Positions 1-11,937 of a stretch of 64,000 bases of DNA are shown one piece after another (position 1 is the first letter of the stretch; the number at the start of each line of letters is the position of its first letter). Under the pieces are notes generated by a model. That model was given only the letters and a program-made list of their open reading frames with translations, was not told where the DNA came from and searched no databases. The position numbers were made by a program, and so were the translations under genes. The stretch is from Gigaspora margarita (taxonomy: Eukaryota; Glomeromycota; Glomeromycetes; Diversisporales; Gigasporaceae). The DNA lies in assembly GCA_009809945.1 (NCBI GenBank), contig WTPW01000158.1:459150-523149 (forward strand), read 5' to 3'.

Positions 1-411
1 GCNGCACATGTGAGCCAATCATTTACTCTGATAGAGTGATATTCTNATGTCNTTTATAATGACTTCATTATTACGATCAATGGGCTTGCNATTTAAAGTA
101 AAATCTGTTTTCCAACTNTTGATTCTATTATTAAAAATAATTCATAATACCAGTACGATCACATGAAATATAAGAGAGATGAACTTTTCGATGTTTTACT
201 ACATATGCTGATTTTTGAAAAATCCTTTTTTGGTAGGAATAATGATTTTACAAATTATATACATAATAACTATGCCGTTACATTATTATGATTTAATTGC
301 TAATAAATTGCCATGTAGGTACATACATGTATACATATGACTGTGAAAATAATAATCGCGAGAAAAATATTATATCCATGCCTTCTGATTCAGAGTTTGT
401 CTATTTGAATT
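1..411. other. AT-rich stretch, no gene seen
   Basis: A/T-rich sequence with scattered ambiguous bases. I see no open frame, RNA gene or clear repeat boundary. Confidence 0.5.
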
Positions 412-608
412 TGAGGTCTACTGACACAGCATCCACATAATTTATCTTTCTTATCAGCGCAGCAATTGACGTTTCATTTTCGATCTAATCAATTTATTTT
501 GAAGCACTATAACTAAAATGAAGACGCGAATAATTAATCATGTCAACTTTTGGTGTGCCAATAAGGGATAGATAAATCATGTGGATGCTGTGTCGGTAGA
601 CCGTCTCA
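412..608. mobile_element. MITE with ~35-bp inverted ends
   Basis: The left end reads TGAGGTCTACTGACACAGCA. The right end, reverse-complemented, reads TGAGACGGTCTACCGACACA and continues into the same GCATCCACAT-ATTTATC block. The ~130 bp between the arms has no open frame, so this is a short non-autonomous DNA element. I could not identify the target-site duplication. Confidence 0.7.
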
Positions 609-1039
609 TTGGGGGTTTTTTTTAATGGTCACCTGTGAATTACTACATAGTGAAGTGCTTGTCATATATTCGAACTGTTAAAAAGCAGTGATTGAATAAT
701 TATTACAATGTTCTCATCCGTATGATTGTTGTGATATTTATGTTTTACATTGTAACGTTTTTTTTATTGTTTATTCATAATCGACCTAACATCATATATT
801 TGTAATCGATCTATGAAATTGATATTACGAATAAACTACCAGAATTGCATCATAACAGATAACTATAACATTCACAGCCATATACATGATAATATAGTAT
901 TGTAATTCAGTTGACATTCATTTATTATCTNAATGCTGCGAAANGAAATCTAAATTTCATTTTTTGAAATAATTCCAGATTTTTGCTTTGCAGTACTTAT
1001 TTTAAAAATTGACATCCCCAAAAGTAAAACTAAGCCCCA

Positions 1040-1565
1040 AATTTGTAACAGACTTTTTTTTAGTAGCTCATGTTAATTCTAATACAAATTAATACTATCA
1101 ATGCAAACTAACTCNTTATTAAATACATAGAAATCATCATAATTACGATGCCAATTTTAATTGAATTTTGTGGTTGTCAAATAACGGGTGAGTTCTGTAA
1201 CAGAATTTTTACAATCATAATTTTAATGCAACTAACTCNACCTTAATCACATAAAATTATAATTTCCGATGCAAACTAACTCAACTTTATAAATTATGGT
1301 TATCAGGATATCGAGCAAGTTCTGTAAAAATCTTTCTAGTAGAAATCATGATAATTCTATTGAAAATTCGCTTGACCTTAATCACATATAAGTCATTATT
1401 TTGGGGCAAACTAAAATTTAACGTAATTCATGATAGAAATGCAATAATTCTGATATAAACTAACTAGATATTTAACAGATTCCATGTATCAGTGAAATGT
1501 CGAATAAGTTTTGGAAGAAGATTTTTACAATAATTTGAATGCAACCAACTCAATCNCTTATATGG
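1040..1565. repeat. Degenerate tandem repeat
   Basis: Two short phrases alternate: GCAAACTAACTC (near 1103, 1228, 1270 and 1540, with variation) and GAGTTCTGTAACAGAATTTTT (near 1191, 1316 and 1503). The spacing is irregular, about 110-200 bp, so this is an old eroded tandem array. No coding capacity is seen. Confidence 0.4.
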
Positions 1566-2034
1566 AGATTAAATTGTTTAAAATAAANATATCATTACTC
1601 TAGTTTTAGTGCGACAATGTTGTGNGTATTTTAANGTATTTTAATTGTACGCATGATCGTACTGCGCAGTATCTTATTATTTATACTACGATCTCATATA
1701 CATGTGTGACAAACNTCATAGTGTGTTAGGATTATTACATTTTCTATAATTGTATTATACTTATAATTATCAATCGACGCACAGAACAATTAAAATCATA
1801 ACTTTCTAAAAATGAATAAATAAAAAATCATTAATCCTACCAAATAGGAATTCATGTAATCGTACTTAGGTTTATAGTGACCTCAATTCAGCATCAGCTG
1901 TGATAATTAAAATAAAAATCAAAAAACAGCATATGAACTGTAGTGTCATACAAAGCATTAATATTATAACTATATTACGTTCCTGGTTTTAGCGCGACTG
2001 CATCGCGCAGCTACCCTAATTATTTATTTCATAT

Positions 2035-2428
2035 ATTACATTTATACTATTTATACTATATATTTTATTAGTAGTAGATATAGCATTTAGCACATGTAAT
2101 AGATATAGCCCGTTATATTTGTAAAAAACAAAATGTATAAAAGCAGCTGATGTGGACCCCAAATTCAATATTGAGTCTTTATACTCTTTCAATAAATAAA
2201 ATATTTATTTACTATACAAATCAAATAGTTACTAGTATCTTCATATAATTTTAATTGTTGTTTCTTTCATAATTGCAAATTACCATAAATCTTCTTTGTT
2301 AAGTTTTCTTGAAAAATGCCTTTCAACTTAGTTAAATCACAGTAACAAGTGATGTTACACAAAGTAATCACTGTCTAAGGTCGCTCTAGTTACCTACTAT
2401 CTTAAAAGAAGTAGATATAGGAAAACAA
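2035..2428 (+). mobile_element. Solo-LTR fragment, family A
   Basis: This stretch matches, in inverted orientation, the long LTR-like insertion at 18908-20008. The match runs from about TATTTCATATATTACATTT through to GAAGTAGATATAGGA. It contains a TATA-like GTATAAAAGCAG near 2136 and an AATAAATAAAA polyadenylation-like block near 2192, the order expected of U3-R-U5. No internal region or second LTR is adjacent, so it is a broken, old relic. Confidence 0.55.
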
Positions 2429-2589
2429 CGTAATAAAGACAATAACAAGGAAAGAAATGAAAGTGATATTCTACAAAAAAATTCTGATATGCTAAATATT
2501 TAATAAACATATTTTTTTGAATGAAAAGAATTTCTTCTTACATTTTTTAATACATGTTTATTTTTTTATTTAACTAAATATACTATAGT

Positions 2590-3900
2590 AATATACTAAT
2601 ATATATTATATCGTCCAGGCTAATATTGATTATCTTTTTTGCATTTGAATTATTGTTTTTAAATCTATTATATACAGCACATTACCTTAAAACAATTAGC
2701 TACATGAATAGGAATCATCAAAGATTTGGCAATAGTTTATTTATTTATCTAAGATCAAGAAAACTATACCCTGATTTCATGCATATTATTCAAGCAAATA
2801 AAAGTAAATTGTTTTAATGTAATCAATTATTTAATTAATAAAATTAAGCAATATAATATTAATATAAATTGTGTATTATATCAGCTTTGGTTTATTTATT
2901 TATCTAAGACCAAGGAAACAATACTCTGATCACATATCGTTCAAGCAAATAAAGATAAATTGTTTTAATGTAATTAATTATTTAATTAATAAAATTAAAT
3001 GATACAATATTAATATAAATTGTGTATTATATTAGCTACATGAATAGGAATCATCAAAGATTTGGTATTGTTTTTTATTTATTTATCTAAGATCAAGAAA
3101 ACAACATCCTGATCACATACATATCATTTAAGTGAATAAAGGTAAATTGTTTTAATATAATCAATTATTTAATTAATAAAATTAAGCGATATGATATTAA
3201 TATAAATTGTGTATTATATCGGCTACATGAATAGAAATCATCAAAGATTTGGTATTGTTTTTTATTTATTTATCTAAGGTCAAGAAAACAATACCCTAAT
3301 CACATGCATATCATTCAAGTGAATAAAGGTAAATTGTTTTAATGTAATCAATTATTGTCATGGCTGATGCTAAAATTTGGGGTCATGATTTGAAAATATA
3401 TGCCCTGCTAAAATCTACATATACTCTTTAATAATTAATTCTAACTCTAAACCCTAACCCAACTCTAAAAAAAAGTGAACAAAATTACCCCAAAAATTTT
3501 TAAAAAATTTGTATCAACATAGGTCGAAATTTCAGCATTAGCCATTTAAAGCATCAGCTGCAACAATTATTTAATTAATAATATTAATACAAATTGCGTA
3601 TTTATTAATATTATAATGATATTAAAAATAATTTTTATATTGTCCAATTTTCATTTGAGTATTAAGTCAATAACATATCATTTAAATGAAAGGTAAATTA
3701 TTTTAATGTAATCATTTATTTAATCATTGATATCACTTCAATAGTAATATTTATAATCAATTTTTATCTGAGGCTGAAGATAATACATGTGACAATCAAG
3801 TTGATTGTATATCATTTAAGCAAAAGATATATGAAAGTTTATTATTTTAATGTAACCATTTATTTAATTAATGTTATTATAACAATATTAATATTCACTT
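2590..3900. repeat. Tandem array, ~180-bp unit, decaying rightward
   Basis: The units share phrases such as TCATCAAAGATTTGG, TTATTTATCTAAG.TCAAG and TAAATTGTTTTAATGTAATC. These recur near 2718-2820, 2890-2960, 3053-3150, 3237-3345 and, more diverged, 3655-3860. Short open frames here are translations of the repeat. The array is interrupted by a MITE at 3357-3563. Confidence 0.75.
3357..3563. mobile_element. hAT-type MITE in the tandem array
   Basis: The 8-bp direct repeat CAATTATT flanks the element exactly (3349-3356 and 3564-3571), and the flanks rejoin the surrounding tandem unit. The ends are imperfect inverted repeats built on GGCTGATGCT / AGCATCAGCT. The 207-bp interior includes a telomere-like AACCCTAACCC near 3453. 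Eight-bp duplications are typical of the hAT superfamily. Confidence 0.8.
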
Positions 3901-3923
3901 AAACGAGAGGTATTATTAGAGAA

Positions 3924-5384
3924 TTTTAAGGGTAGAGGATATGTCAATAATTTTTCATATAATTTTCGTGGTACAAGTGAAAATCATATATTATAAGAAA
4001 TACGCCCCTGATAAAACTTTTTAAGTTTACAATAAACCCTTGTCAAAATTTCATGGTGTGTAAATTAAAACCTCTATTTATAGTAGGGAAATTTCTAGAA
4101 GCAATTCCATTTTAAAAAAATATACTTGTATATGCAGTAAAACTTTTCTGGGTAAACCCAAAATTTTCTGGATTACCCTGAAAGTTCCCTTGAAATTTTT
4201 GGTAGTAATTACCCAATTATATTTGATTTTTTTTTCTTTTTTTTTTTTTTTATCAACATTACTTTAGAAAGTTTTACTTTTGGGTAAGTAGGCTATAGGT
4301 TCAATAAATGGAACGTTGTTTTTTTTTTAACTTTTTTTCATTTCTGCTATCGTTTTCATTTTACTTTGGAGTTTATTCTATAGAACGGTTGCTAAATAGA
4401 GCCAAGCCAGAGGAAATTGATCATCAAATCTAACCAAACCACAAAGTAGTTGAAGTTTCTCTTAGAACAACACCTTTGGTTTTGGTGACAGTAATTTGGG
4501 TTTTGGTTTTGTCGTAATGTGAACAGTACTATCCAAAAATATAGTTAAGGCTTGGGTTAAGGTTAGGAGTAGTTCGTAATTTGTTGTTAGCTTTCATTTG
4601 ATATTCTTTTTTTGGCATTTACTTTTTGGTAACATTTGGTTTTGGTATAGCTTCTGGAAAATTTTTATTTGTATAGGTAGATATCGTATAAAATATTCAA
4701 ATAAAAAACTATCATAATACTGTATATATCGTTATGAGAAATTTTGAGCTGTAGTATTTTATTTTTAACTAGTTTTTTATTTTTATTAAAAAATTTATTT
4801 TATTACAATAAAATAATAGCTAACATTACTGTTAAATTACATATAAAAATTAACTCATTTAGCTACTATAGCGTATCAACTAGATAAAACTTTCTAAATA
4901 CTACACTAGCTACTAGGTAGTTTGATTCGTCTTTTACCTCTACGATGGCATTTCTTCTGGCTTCACTCTAATTTGACCATACTTTGGTTTTCACACTACA
5001 GAACCATTCTAAAGAATAAACTCCAACGAAAGTAAGACAGTAAAGCAGAAAATAACTTGAAAAATTTAATAAAAAAACAGTAAAATAGATCAAAAAAAAA
5101 ACCAAAAGAAACAACGTACCAATTACAGAATTTACACCCAGCCAAAGGTGCTATTCAAAGTAATTTGCACATCAACTACTCAACTCAAGGGGTCTTCCTA
5201 AATTAAATGCTGGTGATAAGACAAAAGAAAAAAAAAAGCTTTAGAAGAGAATAAAAAAAATCAATAGTACAAAAAAAAAGTTATACGTATTATAGAAATT
5301 TCGATTTCCACATACATTACACAAAAAAAAATTACTATCAATTTCATATTAGAAATGATCGACATACCCTCTACCCTTAATTTA
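3924..5384. mobile_element. TIR element with foldback core
   Basis: The ends are inverted copies of TTAAGGGTAGAGG.TATGTC followed by AT.ATTT. Inside, 4290-5130 is a second imperfect inverted repeat: TTACTTTGGAGTTTATTCT near 4360 pairs with AGAATAAACTCCAACGAAAG near 5012. The outer ends resemble those of the element at 59224-59586, so the two are probably one family with different fillings. No transposase frame is seen. Confidence 0.6.
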
Positions 5385-5514
5385 GTATCAGAAAAAATAA
5401 GACAATGCAAAAGATAATTACCATATAGCACATCAAAATTATAAAAAGAATGGTATCATTCCCAAGAATTTTTCTTCATCATTTTCAATTCCACATTAAA
5501 TTAACATTTTATAC

Positions 5515-5670
5515 ATACACACACACATATATACACACACATACATCAATTCTCTCTTATTTTCTTTCTCTCATATTTTTTCTTTTTGTTTTCTTTCTCT
5601 CTTGTTTTCTTTCTCTCTCATTTTCTTTCTTTTTCATTTTCTTTCTCCTTCGTTTCTTCATTTCTCTTGA
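5515..5670 (+). promoter_or_regulatory. CT-rich leader upstream of the basic-protein exons
   Basis: A short CA/TA microsatellite (5516-5545) is followed by about 100 bases of almost pure pyrimidine (TTTCTTTCTCTC type). The tract ends just before the ATG at 5675. Pyrimidine tracts immediately upstream of start codons are common in filamentous-fungal promoters and leaders, so I read it as the old promoter or 5' UTR of the following gene. No TATA box was assigned. Confidence 0.35.
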
Positions 5671-5674
5671 TAAA

Positions 5675-7702
5675 ATGGGTAAAGAAAAGAAATTTTCCAA
5701 AGCTAAAAGCAGCAAGATGGCACAAAAGAGGTCAAAAAAATATAAGAAACAAAAATGTAAGATTTACAATAGACTGATATAGTAATTTATTATCATTAAT
5801 TAATTATAAACTTTATATATTTTTAGTGAATGCGGAGTTGATATCTGTAGCAGTTGCAGCTGCAATTGCTGTTTTCCAAGCCAAGAGAAAAGAAAAAAAG
5901 GCAAAAACACTGAGCCCAAGTATTACTAGTAGTACAAGCACTACTAGTAGTGATAATGAAAGTGGAAGAGGCAGAAGGTCTAGTGCAAGTAGCTAAGTTC
6001 AATGAGTAATAGTAGCAAGAGAAGTTCTAGTAGTTCATCTAGTAAATAGGCCACTAAGTCTATTAATTAGGGAACAATCATCCCATCTTTGAGTAAATAT
6101 ATTATAATCATTCTCTTTTTTTTGTTTTTTTTTTTATCTTTATTTTTTTTTGTTTTATAGGACAAAATTAAAGTGTTAATTGAGGGAGGCCCATTATTAT
6201 CCCAAAAACCAGATCTGGCAAAGAAATGAAAATTGCAAAGAAATGATATTAGAAAACATTTAATACTGGCAATTACCAAGAAGTTGCCTGGATACTAGCA
6301 ACACTCAGGCATGATTGAAAAAATCTTAAAACAATACTACAAGACACAGAGACGCACTGAGGCAATAAACTCTGATAGTGCAAAAAAAGTCCACAATCGT
6401 GCCTAAGTTGGAGAAATACTAAGGTAAATGAGATAAGAATAATATAAAGTTTGTTTTTGTATAAATTTTATTTAAACTATTATTTTTTATTATTGTTTTT
6501 TTATAAAATAATTTGAAGAGGAAAACAAGGCATAGAAGTTTGACATTTTTGATCAAATTGAAAAATAAAAGAATAAGGTATTATGCACAGAATGATTTGG
6601 AGTTGTTGATAACGAACAAAAGTAGTAATGCATACTATTCAGTTGAGGAATGGGTTATGGATAAGGAGGAGAAGGGAGGAAGGAAGTTAGTTTGTATCAA
6701 TAAATAGTGCCATGGGTCCCATGTAAGTATATTATTCTCAAAGATGTATATATTGTAATATTGGCTAATTTAATCCTATAATTTGAGTTAATATATTTCA
6801 ATAATGATTTTTTTAATATGTCTAATATTTATTATCTAGTTAAAATGGTTGTTTCCTAAATGAATAGATCCGTACATCAAATAGCATCAGCCAAAAAACA
6901 AAAGAATATTCAATTAGCACTATGGTGATTGTATTGATACCGAATGTGTACCACTACTAGATTGCCCAAGTTTGGCATTATTTAATAAGACCCATAGAAG
7001 ATATGATATACCAGATTCCAGGTTTGATGCTGATTTTTCCAGTGGAGATGAGAACCCATGAAAAAGAAGGAAAAAACAAAAAAAAATAAAAAAGAAAAGA
7101 AGTCACACTCGGGAGGCCAAGAGTAAGGAACATTCTGTGATTCGAGAAGAAAAAGAAGTCAGGCTAATACCAATAAGAATGAGAGTAAGAATGGTTCAAG
7201 AATAAAAAAATGTAAAACAAGTGGCAGTTGTATAAAACCAACAGAAATACTACAAAGCAGTGAATTGTCACTTCCAAGTCCCACAACAGTATCAATATCA
7301 TTGTCAGCTGCACTAAGAACAGCATTAAAAAAACAAACAGCAGAAGCAACAACAACATTAACAACCGCAACAGCATCAACATCAAAAGCAGCAACAAAAG
7401 CAACAGGAGCAACAACAGCAACAACAGGGGCAACAACCAAAGCTTCTACTTCAAAAGGTAGTAGAGACCAACCTCTAGAAATTACAACTTCAGAAGAGAA
7501 TGGTGTTGAGGAGGGTGAGGGTGATGAAGGTGGTGATGATAGAATTGAAGTCGAAAAAGTTAAAGAAGAGAGTGTGGATAAAGATATAAAGGCAAGAATT
7601 GAAAGAGAGCAAGAAGTTAGAAAAAGAAAGAGAGAAAGGGTGAAAAGAATAAGGCAATGGAAAAGGGTAATGATAAAGCACCAAAAAGAAGGAAAAAAAT
7701 AA
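5675..7702 (+). pseudogene. Decayed multi-exon copy of a Lys/Ser-rich glomeromycete family
   Basis: Exon 1 (5675-5756) starts MGKEKKFSKAKSSKMAQKRS. An intron at 5757-5826 (GTAAG...TTTTTAG) joins it in frame to exon 2 (5827-5996, ...ELISVAVAAAIAVFQAKRK...), giving 83 codons: a basic N-terminus, an alanine-rich hydrophobic stretch and a Ser/Thr-rich tail. Downstream pieces lie in shifting frames: VLIEGGPLLSQKPDLAKK near 6172, INSDSAKKVHNR near 6366, RYYAQNDLELLITNKSSNAY near 6579, and NKTHRRYDIPDSRFDADFSS near 6985. From memory these occur in this order in a recurrent Rhizophagus family of unknown function. Stops between the pieces make this a pseudogene. A TE-related origin is possible. Confidence 0.6.
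7127..7702 (+). CDS. Open reading block: Thr/Ala-rich then charged coiled-coil-like tail
   Basis: An open frame of 191 codons, with its first ATG at 7265, forms the 3' end of the decayed gene above. It runs from a Lys/Asn-rich start through a Thr/Ala-rich block (about 7318-7440, ACA/GCA codons) to an acidic stretch (EENGVEEGEGDEGGDD). It ends in a strongly charged Lys/Arg/Glu helix-like tail with no hydrophobic core. No catalytic motif or signal peptide is visible. It may be the surviving C-terminus of the family, or simply an open frame in purine-rich sequence. Function unknown. Confidence 0.3.
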   Translation, partial: GTFCDSRRKRSQANTNKNESKNGSRIKKCKTSGSCIKPTEILQSSELSLPSPTTVSISLSAALRTALKKQTAEATTTLTTATASTSKAATKATGATTATTGATTKASTSKGSRDQPLEITTSEENGVEEGEGDEGGDDRIEVEKVKEESVDKDIKARIEREQEVRKRKRERVKRIRQWKRVMIKHQKEGKK

Positions 7703-7795
7703 TTTAAATATTATTACTATTTTATTTTATTTTTTATTTTATTTTAATAAATTTAATAAATGATATGTTCAATAAATATACAATCAGAAAATATA

Positions 7796-8007
7796 ACATA
7801 AATATCAGCTAATGATAGGTTTAAACAGTAATATATCATCTAAAAAAATTATATTATCAGTAGGCCAATACATTATTCATATAAAAACCAACTTATATTA
7901 TCTTTATAAAACAGTAATATATCATCTAAAAAATTATATTATTAGTAGGCCGATACAATACTTATATAAAAACCAACTTATATTATCTTTTTAAAACAGT
8001 AATATAT
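7796..8007. repeat. 86-bp tandem repeat, left part of a split array
   Basis: About 2.3 units begin AAACAGTAATATATCATC at 7823, 7908 and 7994. The same unit, in the same orientation, resumes at 11943. The array is cut in the middle of a unit by the element at 8008-11942. Confidence 0.85.
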
Positions 8008-8459
8008 CAGTTACACAATTTGTCACACAGATCACAGGGGTAAATTTTTTACTATGAAATTTGAGTGATCGACATTCATATGATCGATCCATTTTTCATA
8101 GTAAATTGCAACGGTAGGCCCTCTTCAAATAGCTTTTTCAGGGGTTTCCTAAAAGGAAACCACAATCACAAGATAATGAATAGCACTTTAGTTAAATACG
8201 CACATTCTTATTTTTAAGTCTAAAGTAAGGTAAGTTGCAAAGTTGAGAAAAATCATGCCCTTAAAGTTGGTCTTTTGTTTTACTTTACATATACTTTTTA
8301 TCTTGCTTTGAAAGCTTTTTTTTTTAAGAATAACAATAAACTTACCAAAGTTATTTAATATTCTAAACTATTCAGTTATTACTAATAAAGATTTATTGAA
8401 ATTCAAGCAGAGTTATAACCACCAAGTAAAATTAGATCAGAATTGAAGGAATTAAAGTA

Positions 8460-8795
8460 ATGCTTATTACTACGGTACACAGATCAAAATCCAATATATC
8501 GGGTACCATATTACTATAATGGAAAAATATATAAAATGCTACATATCGGTGACCTACCATACATATATTGTATAGTTTGAATAAATTGGGTATTTGATAT
8601 GTATATATAATAAAAATAATTTTAAATCTACATATATAATAATTATAAATCATTGTTTGCAATGCAGATATTCTATATATTCAAAAAAATTTATCCTTTA
8701 TGATATAAAAAATAATTTTTACTACTTAAGAATTTTTTTTAATTTGATATATATCAGGTACCGATAAATACAGTATTAACTAGTGATAAAAGTGG
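8460..8795. mobile_element. AT-rich small element with GGTACC-centred ends
   Basis: TATATCGGGTACC near 8497 faces ATATATCAGGTACCGATA near 8752. The sequence TACTACGGTACACAGATCAA at the left resembles the reverse complement of the end of the 10610-10890 stretch, so the two may be related elements. Boundaries are approximate. Confidence 0.35.
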
Positions 8796-8826
8796 TAGTA
8801 AAAATAGATAATGGATTGCATCTATA

Positions 8827-8948
8827 GCACATATATGCAATGGTGGGAATAAAAAGTAAATTTCTGGTTATCTTTATAGCAGGGAATAACTAGAAATTCT
8901 CATAGTAAGGCCAAAATTTTTATTCCCACCATATTTGCATATATGCGC
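8827..8948. mobile_element. Short MITE (~122 bp)
   Basis: The left arm GCACATATATGCAATGGTGG pairs with a right arm whose reverse complement is GCGCATATATGCAAATATGG, each continuing into GGTGGGAATAAAAA. The element is close to a hairpin. There is no coding frame. Confidence 0.6.
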
Positions 8949-8959
8949 AGAAAACAATA

Positions 8960-9540
8960 AATATTTCATTTTATTCAAATTTTTTTATTGTTTTTTTTAT
9001 TGCTTTTTTTTTAAATTCGATTTTTTTTTTATTTTTAAATTTTTTTTTTATTTTTTTTTTAGTAGTTTTTAAATTTTTTTTTATTTTAAAATTTAATTTT
9101 TTTTTATTAGTTTTTAAATTTTTTAATTCGTTTTAAAATTTTTTATTTTTTTATAATTTTAAATTGTTTTTTTTTATTATTTATTATCTTTTTTCTCATT
9201 TTTTTGTTTTATTATATATTCTATTTGTATTTTTAAATTGTTTTTATTTAAATATTTAATTTATTTTTTTAAGCAGTTATTTTTTTTATTTTTTATTTAC
9301 ATTTTTTTTTATTTTTTTAATTTATTTATTATTTAAATTTTTTTTAATTATTTATTATAATTTTTTTTAATTATTTGTTATAATTTTTTTTTATTTAAAC
9401 ATTTCTTTATTTTAATTAATTAAATTTATTTTAAATATTTTTTTTTAATTTATTTTAAATTTATTTTGTTTTCGTATTATTTTATTTAAATTTTCCCCAT
9501 TATACAAATCTGAATAAGATAAGTATCTTTTTTTTTTGTT
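8960..9540. repeat. Poly(T)/T-rich low-complexity desert
   Basis: About 580 bases consist almost wholly of T runs broken by A, such as ATTTTTTTTTTA and TTTATTTATTATTT. No function is evident. It may be an expanded poly(A)-like tail on the other strand or replication slippage. Confidence 0.7.
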
Positions 9541-9594
9541 GTTATTTTAATTTTTTTTAATACAGTACTAACTGCTAATTTTTTTCAGAAAATA

Positions 9595-10500
9595 ACTGTT
9601 GTAATACCTTTCTTGAATGCCAAAGACCCAACAGAGTTTTGAAAAGTCTTTAAGGTAGTCTTCATTCAATTGCTTTCATTTGTCAGTGCCTTTGGAGGGA
9701 GAATATACTTTTAAAAGTCCAAGAAGAATTTTTTCTAGAAAATGGCACCATCTAGAACTTCATCGTTGGCACCATTACATCTTCTTTCACTACTGTTGGT
9801 GTCGTCTCATTTCGGTACGTGCATTTTTTGGTTGTTGGTGTCCTTTATCGCTTTTTAGTTCAAATACTAACTTCCACATTTTTCTTTTTTAGATTCTTCG
9901 TTTAATGGCTTCAGATTTCGTCATTGGAGTCGTTAGTCGGTGCTTTGTCATTGGTGTTGACCATTTCAGTATATTATTCGTTGCTGGTACCGTGTTTTTT
10001 CTTGTCATATTTTTGTTGACGCACTCTAGTTCAAATATTATTCTTTAGTTTTTTTGTTTTTTAGGTTCTTCGCATGATTTCGTGATTATCTTAGGTGTCT
10101 TGTTGCCAATTTCAATGTTGTTTCAGAGTTTTCGCTTCGGGTATGCTAATTTTGACATTGCTTGGGTGCTTTTCAGGGTCTCTTGTCATAGATTTCATTT
10201 TGGGTACCCTGTCAGTTTTCTTGGGTGTTCTCTGTGTGAGTTCATGGTTGCCTCAGGTGTTTTGTCACTGATTTTGATGTTGCTTTGATGTGTTTTTGGG
10301 TGTCTTGTAGATTTTACCTTGGGTACCTTGTTAGTTTTTTTGGGCGTTTTAGATGTTTTGTTAGTTGAACTTTTTTCTTTTTTTTTTGTTGTATTATTGC
10401 TAGTGTTTCATTAGTTATTTGCTATAGGATTGTAAATTTTATGTTAGATTTCAAATTGTAACTGGTTTGTTAGAGAATTGTTTATAATAAATAAATAAAA
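9595..10500 (+). other. Intron-like T-rich unit, no long open frame
   Basis: The block has two ~176-bp related segments: TAGTTCAAAT...TTTTTTAG-ATTCTTCG near 9857-9903, and the same near 10028-10070. It also has a related pair near 10178 and 10299 (TTTTGGGTACCCTGTCAG / CTTGGGTACCTTGTTAG). Acceptor-like poly(T)AG sites, a donor-like GGTACGTGC near 9814 and an AATAAATAAATAAA stretch near 10489 look like a spliced, polyadenylated transcript. No frame stays open past about 70 codons. It could be a non-coding transcription unit or a dead gene. Confidence 0.25.
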
Positions 10501-10609
10501 AAAAATAAAATTTTTATTAAATTGCTTTATATTATTGTTATAGCAAAGTGATAATTAGGTGATTATAGAAAATATATAAATATTCAAATTTATTCTTTCT
10601 TGATGTTAC

Positions 10610-10890
10610 TTCAGTACTTTATCTCGGGTACATGTTAGGTACATGATATATTACAGAATTTATATATGTGATATATATACGGCATGTATATGGGATGTAT
10701 ACTATATGTGTACTATATGTGTTCAATATGTGTCCGATATCCTGCATGAACCCTACATATATTGGGTATGTATATAAATATATTCTACACATAGCAGTCA
10801 CATATCATATACATATAATATATATATCAGGTACTCGATATTATACTGATATATATAATTTTGACCTGTGGTACTACTACAGTACTAATA
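10610..10890. repeat. AT-rich palindromic/short-tandem block
   Basis: Short alternating phrases (ATATGTGTACTATATGTG, ATGTATATGG) are flanked on the right by ATATATATCAGGTACTCGAT and TTTTGACCTGTGGTACTACT. Inverted versions of these occur near 8465-8500. The open frames on both strands here are by-products of this repetition. Confidence 0.4.
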
Positions 10891-11937
10891 TAGTTTTTAA
10901 AATTTTAGATGAAACTATCGATGAAGACCTTAATATAGACAAAAAAACTTTAGCAATAGATTATTTAAGAATTATACGAAGTCAAATTTTTGAACCTGTT
11001 AGGTTGGATTAAACTACTATTGATGAGAGATTAAAGCTATAGAGTTAATTTAGGGAGAGTTAATTGTATTGAATATTTTTTTTAAAAAAAATTTTTTATT
11101 AAAAATTAAATTATACAGTATAATCTTTATTTATATTTCCTGCCAAAATTCTTTTAATAAATATCAAAATTTTAATTTATTTATCAAAGCTAATAACCAA
11201 TAAGTAATCTCTTAATAAAAAAAAATAAAAATATATCTTTTTGTAGTTACTTTGACTAAAATTTATATTCTGTGCCATGAATCCAGTAAAATTAATCATG
11301 ATAGTAATGACTAGCGAGCCACATTGAAGTAACTGCTTAAAAACTCCCTAACGCTAATACTAAATAAATACTAATAATTAATAAATAATTTTTGAAATAA
11401 ATAAATATATATATAAATAACCTTTATACTTATCATTATATTGATACAGATAAATAAACCTAAATAAGAAAAAAGTATTAGCAACCTTTAAATAGCATAA
11501 AAAAATTTTTCCAAGTAAAAAATAAAACAAAAAAGTCAATTTATTAAGTAATCGATATACTAAAAAACAGTTTTTCTTGATTTTCTTCATTACATTTATA
11601 ATGTACCAGCCCTTCGCACATGCATTTTGATGAACGCTTTACCTCTGATACATCTAATAGATCATTTTTTGAGTTAATAAGTTGTTAACCTAAGAAGAAT
11701 CAAACGAAAGTAGTCAAAATAATTGCACATATTTAAGGAAGTAGTAATTTATAAAAAAGGTCATTTTTTATATTTCTTATACTATTTGATTCGTAAAAAC
11801 CTCAACAATAGTTTTGTCTTAAAAAATAGTACATGTTGGGTTTAAGGTTTTGGGCAAAATTTTTAAAAATGCAATTTTGTCAGTTTGTGTAATTTGTGAA
11901 GATCATATGATAAATTTTTAGATGTGACAAATCGTGT
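10891..11937. other. AT-rich stretch, no supported gene
   Basis: After a TTTTAG at 10900-10910, about 34 codons stay open (DETIDEDLNIDKKTLAIDYL...). With no partner exon I do not call a gene. The rest is AT-rich with short chance frames. Confidence 0.35.

Noticed and set aside
2626-2817. 63-codon frame
   Set aside because: Lies in a ~180-bp tandem array; other units do not keep the frame.
3440-3475. Interstitial telomere from AACCCTAACCC
   Set aside because: Only about two degenerate units inside a MITE with its own 8-bp duplication.
7159-7440. Two minus-strand frames rich in Val/Ala and Leu
   Set aside because: Mirror images of ACA/GCA-rich coding on the plus strand.
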